A stretch of 64,000 nucleotides of DNA from Flavobacterium sp. ALJ2. Its GTDB lineage: Bacteria; Bacteroidota; Bacteroidia; Flavobacteriales; Flavobacteriaceae. A program made the position numbers and the translations under genes. Every line of letters begins with the position of its first letter. Within the stretch, counting starts at the first letter, position 1. Below, piece by piece: positions 35,586 to 43,946 of the stretch. Under the pieces are notes generated by a model. That model did no database searches, was not told the origin of the DNA, and saw only the letters and a program-made list of their open reading frames with translations. The DNA lies in assembly GCF_015594725.1 (NCBI RefSeq), contig NZ_JADNRC010000007.1, forward strand, positions 186,001 to 250,000. The letters run 5' to 3'.

Positions 35586-35701
35586 AAATTTTTCCTTATT
35601 GGTTATACAATGGGTTGTAGTTGTGTTGTAGTTGTTGTGCGTAGTTAATGCCTAAAACCCAATGAAAAACCAAACTTTTTTTTCTTTGTTTGTGTAAAAA
35701 C

Positions 35702-35730
35702 AAAAAGAGGCACTCTCGCACCTCTTTTTT
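35702..35730 (-). terminator. Hairpin between rpsO and pnp
   Basis: AAAAAGAGG / CCTCTTTTTT arms with a 10-nt loop lie 8 bp past the rpsO stop. A T-tract follows on the minus strand. Some read-through into pnp is possible. Confidence 0.7.
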
Positions 35731-35737
35731 ATATTGA

Positions 35738-36004
35738 TTATTTTCTGATATTCAATACTTTGATAATCTCACGATATCTGTTGATTTCTTTTTTCTTCAA
35801 GTAATCTAACAATGATCTTCTTTTTCCTACTAGTAGTACTAATGAACGTTCTGTGTTGTAATCGTGACGATTTTTCTTCAAGTGTTCAGTTAAGTGTGAA
35901 ATTCTGTAAGTGAACAATGCGATTTGAGCTTCTGCTTTTCCAGTGTTTTTTGCTTCACCGTGTTTTGCGAAAATCTCTTCTTTAATTTCTTTAGTTAAAT
36001 ACAT
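35738..36004 (-). CDS. rpsO: 30S ribosomal protein S15
   Basis: 88 residues, standard S15 length. The conserved block is visible: GKAEAQIALFTYRISHLTEHLKKNRHDYNTERSL followed by LVGKRRSLLDYLKK. It binds 16S rRNA in the small-subunit platform. A TAATTTTG -7 box lies at 36060-36067, giving a leader of about 50 bases that could carry S15 autoregulation, as known in other bacteria; no fold was assigned here. Confidence 0.98.
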   Translation of the reverse strand: MYLTKEIKEEIFAKHGEAKNTGKAEAQIALFTYRISHLTEHLKKNRHDYNTERSLVLLVGKRRSLLDYLKKKEINRYREIIKVLNIRK

Positions 36005-36059
36005 TCCAATATTATTTAATGATTTTTATGTATGTCATACATCTATTGTAAGACGAGTG

Positions 36060-36067
36060 CAAAATTA
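36060..36067 (-). promoter_or_regulatory. -7 box of rpsO
   Basis: CAAAATTA on the plus strand reads TAATTTTG on the minus strand, matching TAnnTTTG, 55 bp before the start codon. Confidence 0.5.
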
Positions 36068-36102
36068 GTACTTTTTTTTTGAAAAATAAATTTTATTGCA
36101 CC

Positions 36103-37059
36103 TTATTTTACAATTGTTATGGGTAATGAATAACGAACCCTTGTCGGAATGCCTCTTTCTAATCCCGGTTTCCATTTTTTAGCCCCTTTAATTACGCTAA
36201 TTGCGCTCTCGTCTAATCCGTAACCAATCCCTTTTACTATTTTTGGTTCAATTAGATTACCTTCCCTATCCACAACAAAAGTCATGTATATTTTTCCAAA
36301 AACTTTATTTCTAGCCTCTATCGGAATAAACATTTCTCGTGCTATATATCTATAAAATGTCTCTATTCCGTTTTTAGGACTTGGTTTTTCATGTACAACT
36401 TTGTAAGGGTGTTCAATGTTTAAAGAATCGATGCTTATTCCAGAAACGAATTCGCCATTTTCATAATTCTCGGTAAAAGTATAATTAGCTTTTATGTTTT
36501 TTCCTTTCCAGATACCGTCAGGTAAGCCATTTTTTATTTTTCCGCTTTCTTCGTTGTCATCATTTGTTATTTCATAATCACCATTTCCAGATGTTACTTT
36601 TTGTTCATTTTGATTATTCCAGTAATTGTTTACTTTAAAATGGATTTTCCCTTTTTTGTTCTTAAAATATTCAAGTTCAGATTTTAAATTTCCATTTTCG
36701 TACCAATTATATTCTTTTCCGTCTTCTCTCCCTTTTACATAATGTACTGCTGACTTTTTTTTCCCGTTTTCATAATAATGAACAAATTGTCCCTCTTTAC
36801 TGAGATAGTCTTTTTCTGTAGATGTTCCTATCATTTTTAATGCTTTGGACTTATAGTAATCCTTAAAAACATAAGATGTTCTGTTTTGATAATATCCCTC
36901 GACAATCCTAATATATTTGTAATTTTCTGCTGTGGTTTCTGTATATGTAGAATCCATGTAAATCATTTTGTTAAGGTCTATGGAACCTTGTGAGAACGAT
37001 CTTGTAGCTATTAATAAAAAAAATACAATCGTGAGATAATGAGGAAGATTAAATTTCAT
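36103..37059 (-). CDS. Secreted protein with MORN-like repeats and TonB C-terminal domain
   Basis: 318 residues from the ATG at 37059. A longer frame from 37107 overlaps the upstream gene and spoils the signal peptide. The signal peptide ends at RSFSQ. Residues about 75-170 hold MORN/YwqK-like repeats (HYYENGKKKSAVHYVKGREDG, NWYENGNLKSELEYF). The C-terminal about 85 residues are a TonB/TolA-type domain (GKIYMTFVVDREGNLIEPKIV, followed by a KKWKPG-type motif). It has a cleavable signal instead of the usual N-terminal anchor, so it is unlikely to be a working energy transducer; it is more likely a periplasmic TonB-domain protein of unknown role. It is 31 bp after the GAF-protein gene. Confidence 0.8.
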   Translation of the reverse strand: MKFNLPHYLTIVFFLLIATRSFSQGSIDLNKMIYMDSTYTETTAENYKYIRIVEGYYQNRTSYVFKDYYKSKALKMIGTSTEKDYLSKEGQFVHYYENGKKKSAVHYVKGREDGKEYNWYENGNLKSELEYFKNKKGKIHFKVNNYWNNQNEQKVTSGNGDYEITNDDNEESGKIKNGLPDGIWKGKNIKANYTFTENYENGEFVSGISIDSLNIEHPYKVVHEKPSPKNGIETFYRYIAREMFIPIEARNKVFGKIYMTFVVDREGNLIEPKIVKGIGYGLDESAISVIKGAKKWKPGLERGIPTRVRYSLPITIVK

Positions 37060-37090
37060 GTATAGATATTTTTTAAAACAGAACAAATAG

Positions 37091-37546
37091 TTAATACAGT
37101 TTAGCAACTTCTTGATTTACAAATTCCAAAAACTTTTCATCAGCTTCTGTAAAAGGGTCAATAACGTGACTATCAATATCAATTTGACCAATATTTACTC
37201 CGTTTACAAATAAAGGAACAACAATTTCAGATTTTACAGTAAAGCTGCAAGCGATATAATTATCCTGAGCAGCAACATCTGGCACAACAAAATTTTCGTT
37301 AGAGACAGCAACCTGCCCACAAATTCCTTTTCCAAATGGAATCACAGTATGATCAGTTTCTGCTCCTACATATGGGCCTAAATGCAAGGTTTTGTTTTCG
37401 TGATTGGCAAAATAAAACCCAACCCAGTTGTAATAATCAATATTCTCACTTAATAATTGACAAATATTTAATAGTTTTTCGTCTCTTGAGTGATCTGTGC
37501 CTGCTATAATCGCAGTTATTTTTGGTTGTAATTCTTGAAATGTCAT
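37091..37546 (-). CDS. GAF-domain protein, free methionine-(R)-sulfoxide reductase-like
   Basis: 151 residues, a single GAF domain of the fRMsr type: NWVGFYF, LHLGPYVG, GKGICGQVA (Cys76), YIACSFTVKSEIVVPL (Cys100) and IGQIDIDSH. The E. coli enzyme has three conserved cysteines. The first (in its IAC-V-R-I segment) is replaced here by a TDHTV stretch, while the other two remain. Reduction of free methionine-R-sulfoxide is the likely role, with an altered disulfide relay. A TACTTTTG -7 box (37565-37572) lies 18 bp upstream, divergent from xrtF. Confidence 0.85.
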   Translation of the reverse strand: MTFQELQPKITAIIAGTDHSRDEKLLNICQLLSENIDYYNWVGFYFANHENKTLHLGPYVGAETDHTVIPFGKGICGQVAVSNENFVVPDVAAQDNYIACSFTVKSEIVVPLFVNGVNIGQIDIDSHVIDPFTEADEKFLEFVNQEVAKLY

Positions 37547-37564
37547 CTTAATTTAGTTTTTATA

Positions 37565-37604
37565 CAAAAGTATTTAAAGCCAAATCAAAAAATACATAAA
37601 TTTG
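37565..37604. promoter_or_regulatory. Divergent -7 boxes of the GAF gene and xrtF
   Basis: CAAAAGTA (37565-37572) reads TACTTTTG on the minus strand for the GAF gene. TAAATTTG (37597-37604) serves xrtF on the plus strand. Both match TAnnTTTG. The xrtF box is only 13 bp before its TTG start, giving a very short leader. Confidence 0.55.
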
Positions 37605-37617
37605 TTAAAAATTTCTC

Positions 37618-38157
37618 TTGAAAAAATATTTAATTCAGTATAAACCTTTTCTTCTTTTTATAGGAGTGTTTTTTACAGTTTATATTCTGTTGACATTAGT
37701 TTATCAATTTTATTTGAGCCGTTTTGGAACTGCTGGTGAGTTAGATGGAATAACAAAATTAGTAGGGAATTACACTGAACGATTATTACAATTGTTTAAT
37801 AATAATGTTAAGTTTGAGAAAATTCACGCAGAACCGTATGTAAGGATATCATATAACGAGAAGACTGTGGCTTCAATTGTAGAAGGCTGTAATGCAGTTA
37901 GTGTAATTATATTATTCATATCTTTTATAATTGCCTTTTCAGGGAAATTAAAACCAACTTTGCTTTATATTTTAGGAGGAAGTCTTTTTATTTATATTCT
38001 TAATATTAGCAGAATTGCATCATTATGTGTTCTGTTGTACTATTTTCCAGAGAAATCTCATTTTTTACATGGCGTACTTTTTCCATTGGTGATTTATGGT
38101 TTGGTTTTTATTTTGTGGATTGTTTGGATAAGTAAATTTTCCAGATATGCTAAATGA
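37618..38157 (+). CDS. xrtF: Exosortase family protein XrtF
   Basis: 179 residues, starting with TTG. No ATG is available because an in-frame stop lies four codons upstream. It is an integral membrane protein with about four to five TM helices. The exosortase/archaeosortase catalytic triad is visible: Cys91 in VEGCNAVSV, Arg132 in ISRIAS and His151 in LHGVLFPLVIY. Exosortases are transpeptidase-like proteins that process C-terminal sorting signals; XrtF is the Flavobacteriia type. The next gene overlaps by 11 bases and encodes its usual partner. No protein with a recognisable sorting tail was seen in the window. Confidence 0.88.
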   Translation: MKKYLIQYKPFLLFIGVFFTVYILLTLVYQFYLSRFGTAGELDGITKLVGNYTERLLQLFNNNVKFEKIHAEPYVRISYNEKTVASIVEGCNAVSVIILFISFIIAFSGKLKPTLLYILGGSLFIYILNISRIASLCVLLYYFPEKSHFLHGVLFPLVIYGLVFILWIVWISKFSRYAK

Positions 38158-38590
38158 TATTCTTAAAAATAAATCGAAGGTTTCTCTTTTGATTCTCTTT
38201 GTGATTCTTTTGGTCAGCATAAGAGCTTTTGAGAGCCAGTTATTTTATGATCCTTTTCTAGTTTATTTTGAAAGAGATTATAAAATGCTTCCGCTGCCTG
38301 AATTCGATTCGGTTCGGTTGTTTTTTGGATTGCTTTTTCGATACGTATTAAATACAATTGTATCATTGGGAATAATTTATGTGCTTTTTAAAGAAATTGG
38401 ATTACTGAAATTTGTTTCAGTTTTATATGCCATATTTTTTCTTGCTCTAATTATTGCTTTTTATTGTATCATTTATTTTTATGCCAATCAAAATAATTTG
38501 ATACTTTTTTATATACGTCGTTTTTTAATTCAACCTGTTCTTGTACTGTTGTTTATTCCTGGGTTTTATTATCAGAAAATAAATAAATAG
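38147..38590 (+). CDS. Exosortase F system-associated membrane protein
   Basis: 147 residues with four likely TM helices (about 12-30, 59-82, 88-112, 123-140). A loop YDPFLVYFERDYKMLPLPEFDS follows the first helix. Size, topology and the 11-base overlap with xrtF fit the known XrtF-associated family. Its role is unknown; it presumably assists substrate recognition or stability of XrtF in the inner membrane. Confidence 0.82.
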   Translation: MLNDILKNKSKVSLLILFVILLVSIRAFESQLFYDPFLVYFERDYKMLPLPEFDSVRLFFGLLFRYVLNTIVSLGIIYVLFKEIGLLKFVSVLYAIFFLALIIAFYCIIYFYANQNNLILFYIRRFLIQPVLVLLFIPGFYYQKINK

Positions 38591-38651
38591 TTCTTTTTTC
38601 GTATCTTTATTAGTTGGGTTGCATTTGTGTAATTATCAAATCAAGAAGTAT

Positions 38652-39491
38652 ATGAAAGTTGTAAAAAAATCAGGAGATTTTGTTGTTTTTGATAAGAAGA
38701 AATTAGAGAGGTCTCTGTTGAATTCGGGGGCAAATCAATCAATTGTTCAAGAAGTTTTACAAATAATTGAAAAAGAAATTTACGAAGGAATTTCTACTAA
38801 GAAAATCTATAAGATGGCTTTTAATCTTTTAAGAAAAAAATCAAATTCTCATGCTGCACGTTACAACTTAAAAGAAGCCATTCAGTTATTAGGTCCTGCT
38901 GGTTTTTACTTCGAAAAATATATTGCCAGACTTTTCTCGATAGAAAATTATGAAACAAGAACTAATTTAACATTACAGGGCAAGTGCGTTTCGCACGAAA
39001 TAGATGTCTTGATAAAGAAAAATAGTGTTATAGCCATGATTGAATGCAAATTTCATATGGGAAAAGAAGCCTCTACAGATGTAAAAGTACCGATGTATAT
39101 TTTGTCTCGATTTAATGATCTTAAAGAAAGAAAGCATACAGTTTTTACCGACAAAGATACTATTTCAGCATGTTGGATTGTTACAAACAATCGATTTACA
39201 TTAGATGCAATGACTTTTGGAACATGTTCAGGATTGAATTTATTGAGCTGGGATTATCCTGCAAATAATAATTTGAGAACTAAGAATGAGAATAATAATC
39301 TATACCCTATAACTTGTTTAACTACACTTACGCTCGCTGAAAAAGATAAATTATTGGCTTTGGATGTGATTTTGGTAAAAGAGTTATTAAACAATCATAA
39401 TTGTTTAGCAGAAATTGGATTGAGTTCTCAAAGAATAAAGGGTGTTATAAAAGAAGCATCAGAGTTGTGTAAGTATTCCTTGAAAGTATAG
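38652..39491 (+). CDS. ATP-cone domain fused to a PD-(D/E)XK (Mrr-like) nuclease domain
   Basis: 279 residues from ATG 38652; the frame is open from a TTG at 38619, but the ATG gives a normal ATP-cone start. Residues 1-85 form an ATP-cone-like domain (VVKKSGDFVVFDKKKLERSL, SHAARYNLKEAI). Residues about 86-215 carry the Mrr-type endonuclease core: GFYFEKYIARLF, then EIDVLI (Asp118) and MIECKFH (Glu131, Lys133). An ATP/dATP-sensing cone on a restriction-type nuclease suggests nucleotide-controlled DNA cleavage or repair. The target is unknown. There is no methylase beside it, so it is not an ordinary restriction system. Confidence 0.8.
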   Translation: MKVVKKSGDFVVFDKKKLERSLLNSGANQSIVQEVLQIIEKEIYEGISTKKIYKMAFNLLRKKSNSHAARYNLKEAIQLLGPAGFYFEKYIARLFSIENYETRTNLTLQGKCVSHEIDVLIKKNSVIAMIECKFHMGKEASTDVKVPMYILSRFNDLKERKHTVFTDKDTISACWIVTNNRFTLDAMTFGTCSGLNLLSWDYPANNNLRTKNENNNLYPITCLTTLTLAEKDKLLALDVILVKELLNNHNCLAEIGLSSQRIKGVIKEASELCKYSLKV

Positions 39492-39520
39492 TTTTTTTAT
39501 GTAATTTAAATTCAAATCAA

Positions 39521-40876
39521 ATGAAAGTCAAATTTATTGGAGGTGCTGGAACTGTTACAGGTTCAAAAACATTGATTGAGAGTAATGGTGTTCGGATTTT
39601 AATTGATTGTGGACAGTTTCAAGGGATAAAACCTTTGCGGGAACTTAATTGGGAACCTTTGTCGGTTTTGCCTTCAACAATAGATTTTGTGTTGCTTACT
39701 CACGGGCATTTAGATCACTGTGGTTGGTTGCCAAGATTGGTATATCAGGGATTTAAAGGAAAGATATATTGTTCAGGTCCTACAAAAGAAATAGCTAAAC
39801 TTATTCTTTTAGACAGTGCCAAGATTCAAGAAGAAGAAGCAAATAAGGCCAACGAAGAGCGATATTCTAGTCATGAAATTGCCGAACCTCTTTATACGGT
39901 AGAGCAGGCTAAGAAAGTTTTTCCGCTTTTTAGAGTGGTAAAAATTAATGAGCCTTTTCTTTTAGAAGCAGATATTTCGGCAGTTTTTTCTACTGCAGGA
40001 CATATAATGGGAGCATGTAGTATTGCATTAACAGTTGAGAAGAAAACTTTAGTATTTTCGGGAGATATTGGCCGAGATGATGATGTATTGCTATTTCCTC
40101 CAGAAAAACCTAAAATAGGAGATTATATATTTTTAGAAAGCACATATGGAAACCGATTGCATCCAGATACAGATGCAAAAGAAGAGCTTGAAAAATACAT
40201 CAATGCTACATTTCAAAAAAAAGGGACAGTGATTATACCTAGTTTTGCTGTAGAGCGAGCGCAAAGTATAATGTTTTTGTTGTGGCAGCTAAAGAAAGAA
40301 AGTAGGATTCCAAATATTCCATATATCATAGATACACCCATGGGGATTAGTGCTTTGGAAATATTTGTTAATAATAAAGAGTGGCATAAGCTTTCGCTGG
40401 AAGAATGTACAGGTATGACTGAAATGTTTTCTCTGGTTTCGGATTATCAGGAAACAATGGATGTTATTTATAACAAAAGTCCAAAAGTTATTATTGCTGC
40501 AAGTGGTATGGCCACAGGAGGAAGGGTTTTGAATTATTTTGAGCATTATATAGGGATGCGAGAAACAACGGTAATTATTGTAGGTTATCAAGCAGAAGGT
40601 ACTCGAGGAAGGAAGTTGTTAGAAGGTGCGGATGAAATTAAAATCCGGGGAAAATATTTTCCAGTTAAAGCAAAAGTTTTAGAAATAGGAGGACTTTCAG
40701 CTCATGGAGATCAGGATGATTTGCTTGCGTGGCTTTCGGTATTGGAAAATAAGCCTAAAAAAATATTCTTGGTTCATGGAGAAAATATTCCAGCAGATGC
40801 GCTCCGTATAAAGATTAAAGAAAAATATGGTTTTAATTGCACTATTCCTTTAATGGGACAGGAGTTTGAATTGTGA
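39521..40876 (+). CDS. Beta-CASP metallo-beta-lactamase nuclease (Ysh1-type RNA specificity)
   Basis: 451 residues. The metallo-beta-lactamase motif is LLTHGHLDHCGW (His61, His63, Asp65, His66). Later metal ligands lie in GHIMGACS and FSGDIGRDDD. The beta-CASP cap (about 205-335) and the RMMBL tail (AKVLEIGGLSAHGDQDDLLAWL and VHGE) are complete. Such bacterial proteins are predicted exo/endoribonucleases or RNA-processing enzymes. It follows the ATP-cone nuclease by 29 bp on the same strand, so the two nucleases may be co-expressed. Confidence 0.92.
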   Translation: MKVKFIGGAGTVTGSKTLIESNGVRILIDCGQFQGIKPLRELNWEPLSVLPSTIDFVLLTHGHLDHCGWLPRLVYQGFKGKIYCSGPTKEIAKLILLDSAKIQEEEANKANEERYSSHEIAEPLYTVEQAKKVFPLFRVVKINEPFLLEADISAVFSTAGHIMGACSIALTVEKKTLVFSGDIGRDDDVLLFPPEKPKIGDYIFLESTYGNRLHPDTDAKEELEKYINATFQKKGTVIIPSFAVERAQSIMFLLWQLKKESRIPNIPYIIDTPMGISALEIFVNNKEWHKLSLEECTGMTEMFSLVSDYQETMDVIYNKSPKVIIAASGMATGGRVLNYFEHYIGMRETTVIIVGYQAEGTRGRKLLEGADEIKIRGKYFPVKAKVLEIGGLSAHGDQDDLLAWLSVLENKPKKIFLVHGENIPADALRIKIKEKYGFNCTIPLMGQEFEL

Positions 40877-40930
40877 AAATAATTTTCAAATTTTTAACAG
40901 GAATTTCATTTTATAAATTAATTATAATGC

Positions 40931-40938
40931 TAATTTTG
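40931..40938 (+). promoter_or_regulatory. -7 box of the HYC_CC_PP/TonB-receptor operon
   Basis: TAATTTTG matches TAnnTTTG and lies only 8 bp before the ATG at 40947, so the transcript would be leaderless or nearly so. Confidence 0.55.
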
Positions 40939-40946
40939 TAGGCAAT

Positions 40947-41348
40947 ATGAATATAAAAAGATGCACTAGTTTGTTTTTGGCATTTCTGCTATTGGTTTCC
41001 AATGTAGGACTAGCTTTTGATGTGCATTATTGTGGAGGTAAGTTATCTTCTATTTCATTAAACAAAACTATAGGAGCGCCCCCAGTAAAAAAATGTTGCG
41101 GGATTGTTGCCGAAAAAAAAATGTCTTGTTGTAAGGACAAAGTAGTTCATTTTGAGAAAAAATCAGATACAGCTATTATTAAAACATTCCTATTTCAACT
41201 TGATTTTCCTTTTACGCTACAAGAAATTAAAACGGTTACTTTTTTCGTTATTCCAAAATTTAAAAGTAAACAGCTAATTACTTATTATAGCGATGCTCAT
41301 GCACCTCCGCTCTTTAAGCTCTATCAACAATATATATATTACGCCTGA
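40947..41348 (+). CDS. HYC_CC_PP family small secreted protein
   Basis: 133 residues. The signal peptide ends near GLAF. The family's three marks are present in order: HYCGG (about 27-31), paired cysteines KKCCG and SCCKD (about 49-63), and a PPL near the C-terminus (APPLFKLY). Small His/Cys-rich proteins of this family are encoded next to TonB receptors and heavy-metal-associated proteins in Bacteroidota, as here. Metal binding, most likely copper, is inferred from the Cys/His pattern and neighbours. First gene of a three-gene operon. Confidence 0.85.
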   Translation: MNIKRCTSLFLAFLLLVSNVGLAFDVHYCGGKLSSISLNKTIGAPPVKKCCGIVAEKKMSCCKDKVVHFEKKSDTAIIKTFLFQLDFPFTLQEIKTVTFFVIPKFKSKQLITYYSDAHAPPLFKLYQQYIYYA

Positions 41349-41421
41349 TTTTAATGTTTTTTTAAATCAAATCATTTTGAATGGTTTGGATCTACTTTTT
41401 TTAAACATTAAAATTATTCTC

Positions 41422-43428
41422 ATGAAAAAAAATATAGCACTTTTTGCTATGATTTTACTTTGTATTCCAGTTTTCGCACAAGAAAATTTGGAAGAAGTTA
41501 AAATTATCAAAAAGCAAAAAGGAATTAAAAAATCATATACCCTTACAGGAAATACGTCACTTATAACAAGTAAAGAATTGCTTAAAGCAGCTTGTTGTAA
41601 TCTCGCCGAAAGTTTCGAAACAAATCCGTCTATTGATGTTAACTTTTCGGATGCATTAACAGGGACAAAGCAAATTAAAATGTTGGGACTTACAAGTCCG
41701 TATTTAATGATTACTGAAGAAAATGTTCCCTCTGTTCGGGGAGCATCTCAAGCCTACGGATTATCATTTACCCCTGGAACTTGGGTCGAAAGTATTCAGA
41801 TTACTAAAGGAGCAGGAAGTGTTGTTAATGGATATGAAAGCATTTCGGGACAAATAAATACAGAGTTGTTAAAACCTATGAATGATATTCCGTTCTTCTT
41901 GAATGCTTATGGTTCTACTGATTCTCGTTTTGAATTAAATACTCATTTTACCAAACAACTTTCGGATAAATGGGCAACAAGTTTATTAGTTCATGGTAAT
42001 GCACGTGTTGCAAAAACGGATATGAACGATGATGGATTTATGGATAATCCATTGGCAAAGCAAATCAATATTTTAAATCGTTATCAATATACTAATGCTG
42101 AGAAAGGTTGGGTTGGTTTTGTCAATCTTAGATATATGAATGATAAGAAACAAACGGGAGAACTTGATTTTGATAAAGACCGAGATAGAGGGACAACCAA
42201 TTATTGGGGATCCGAAATCAATACAGAACGAATTGATGTTTCGACCAAAATAGGTTATGTTTTTCCAGATATGCCTTTTCAGAGCATTGGTTTTCAAAAC
42301 GCATTTAATAGCCACAATCAGAAATCTTATTTTGGTTTAAATGATTATAATATCAAGCAGAATAGTTATTATTCTAATTTGATTTTTAATTCGATTATCG
42401 ATAATACCAAGAATAAATTTGCAGCTGGATTGAACTTTACCTATGACCAATACCAAGAGTTTGTAAATGTAACCGATTATAGTCGAATCGATAATTCTGT
42501 TGGGGCTTTCTTTGAATATACGTATGATAATACCGATAACTTTAGTATTATTTTAGGCGGGAGAATCGATAATCATAATCGATTAGGAACTTTTGTAACG
42601 CCACGTTTACATGTGAGATATAACCCTTGGGAGAAAGCAGTTTTAAGATTTTCAGCAGGAAGAGGAAAACGTTTAGCTAATATTTTTGCTGAGAACCAAC
42701 AGTTATTTGCTAGTTCAAGAGTGTTTTCGATTTTGGATAATAGTGGTAAGATTTATGGAATGAATCCAGAAATTGCATGGAATTACGGATTAAGTTTTTC
42801 GCAAAAGTTTTCTCTTTTTGATAAACATGCCGAAGTAGTTTTTGATTTATACAGAACCGATTTCCAGAATCAGGTTGTTGTAGATGTAATGCAAAGCCCG
42901 CAAGAAGTTCTGTTTTATAATCTAAAAGGTAAATCATATGCTAATAGTTTACAAGTTGAATTTAACTATGAATTACTAAAGAATTTTAATTTCCGTTCGG
43001 CATATAAATATTATGATATTCGAACTGATTATTTATCTGGAAATTTTGAAAGGCCATTACAAGCAAAACATCGTTTTTTTGGGAATCTGGAATACGAAAC
43101 AAATCTAGTTGACGGAAAGCAATGGAAAATCGATTATACTTTTAATTGGATTGGACAGCAACAATTACCGAACACAGCTTCGAATCCTGAGAAAGATAGA
43201 TTGCCTAATTTCTCGCCTTCGTATTCTTTAATGAATGCGCAAGTAACAAGAGTTTTCTCTGATGTTTTTGAAGTATATGTAGGAGGGGAGAACATTGGAA
43301 ATTACCGACAAGACAAAGCGATTTTAGGAAGTGATAATCCGTTTGGACCAAATTTTGATGCATCAATTATTTATGCTCCAGTTTTTGGACAAATGTATTA
43401 CGCAGGATTAAGATTTAAAATAAAATAA
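41422..43428 (+). CDS. TonB-dependent outer-membrane receptor (putative copper uptake)
   Basis: 668 residues from ATG 41422. A longer frame from 41293 overlaps the previous gene and buries the signal peptide. The signal peptide ends at PVFAQ. There is no N-terminal carboxypeptidase-like domain. The plug (about 45-160) has ACCNLAESFETNPSIDV and GAGSVVNGYESISGQINTEL. The barrel ends MYYAGLRFKIK. The adjacent cysteines in the plug and the flanking HYC_CC_PP and HMA genes suggest a metal ion or metallophore ligand, copper first of all. This is inference; the receptor itself gives no direct ligand signature. It belongs to the receptor family without a SusD partner. Confidence 0.88.
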   Translation: MKKNIALFAMILLCIPVFAQENLEEVKIIKKQKGIKKSYTLTGNTSLITSKELLKAACCNLAESFETNPSIDVNFSDALTGTKQIKMLGLTSPYLMITEENVPSVRGASQAYGLSFTPGTWVESIQITKGAGSVVNGYESISGQINTELLKPMNDIPFFLNAYGSTDSRFELNTHFTKQLSDKWATSLLVHGNARVAKTDMNDDGFMDNPLAKQINILNRYQYTNAEKGWVGFVNLRYMNDKKQTGELDFDKDRDRGTTNYWGSEINTERIDVSTKIGYVFPDMPFQSIGFQNAFNSHNQKSYFGLNDYNIKQNSYYSNLIFNSIIDNTKNKFAAGLNFTYDQYQEFVNVTDYSRIDNSVGAFFEYTYDNTDNFSIILGGRIDNHNRLGTFVTPRLHVRYNPWEKAVLRFSAGRGKRLANIFAENQQLFASSRVFSILDNSGKIYGMNPEIAWNYGLSFSQKFSLFDKHAEVVFDLYRTDFQNQVVVDVMQSPQEVLFYNLKGKSYANSLQVEFNYELLKNFNFRSAYKYYDIRTDYLSGNFERPLQAKHRFFGNLEYETNLVDGKQWKIDYTFNWIGQQQLPNTASNPEKDRLPNFSPSYSLMNAQVTRVFSDVFEVYVGGENIGNYRQDKAILGSDNPFGPNFDASIIYAPVFGQMYYAGLRFKIK

Positions 43429-43475
43429 CTATACGTTAAAATTAATTATAATAAACCTCTTAAAAATAAAACAAA

Positions 43476-43817
43476 ATGAAGAACGTATTAATAGTGTTAG
43501 CAGTTGCTTTTTTCTCATTTGCCGCTCAGGCACAGGATAAAAAGAATAAAAATGCAAAATATGAAACAGAAGTTAGTGGTAATTGTGAGCATTGTAAAAA
43601 ACGAATAGAAAAAGCTGCTTTTGGAGTTTCAGGAGTGAAATCTGCAACATGGGATGTTAGTACTCATAAACTAAGTTTAATCTTGAACGAAGAAAAAACC
43701 GCTCCTGTAGATGTGAAAAATGCTATAGCTAAATCAGGTCATGATACTGATGTTACTAAAGCAGCACAAGATGTTTATGACAGGCTTCCGATGTGTTGCA
43801 AATATGAAAGAAATTAA
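43476..43817 (+). CDS. Secreted heavy-metal-associated (HMA) domain protein
   Basis: 113 residues. The signal peptide ends at AAQAQ (about residue 20). An HMA/CopZ-like ferredoxin fold (about 28-95) has the metal-binding loop GNCEHCKKRIE (Cys37, Cys40). An additional Cys pair stands at the C-terminus (LPMCCKYERN). It is likely a periplasmic copper chaperone taking ions delivered by the upstream TonB receptor. It is 47 bp downstream and third in the operon. Confidence 0.88.
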   Translation: MKNVLIVLAVAFFSFAAQAQDKKNKNAKYETEVSGNCEHCKKRIEKAAFGVSGVKSATWDVSTHKLSLILNEEKTAPVDVKNAIAKSGHDTDVTKAAQDVYDRLPMCCKYERN

Positions 43818-43946
43818 TATTGAAGCTTAACTTAGAATTTGTGCTTTTTAGCGTTAATAAAACTTTAAAATACCTCAATCTATTGTGACTAAACTAATTT
43901 ATTATTACTTTCACCAACTTATAAATTTAACAAATAAATCGCTTAT

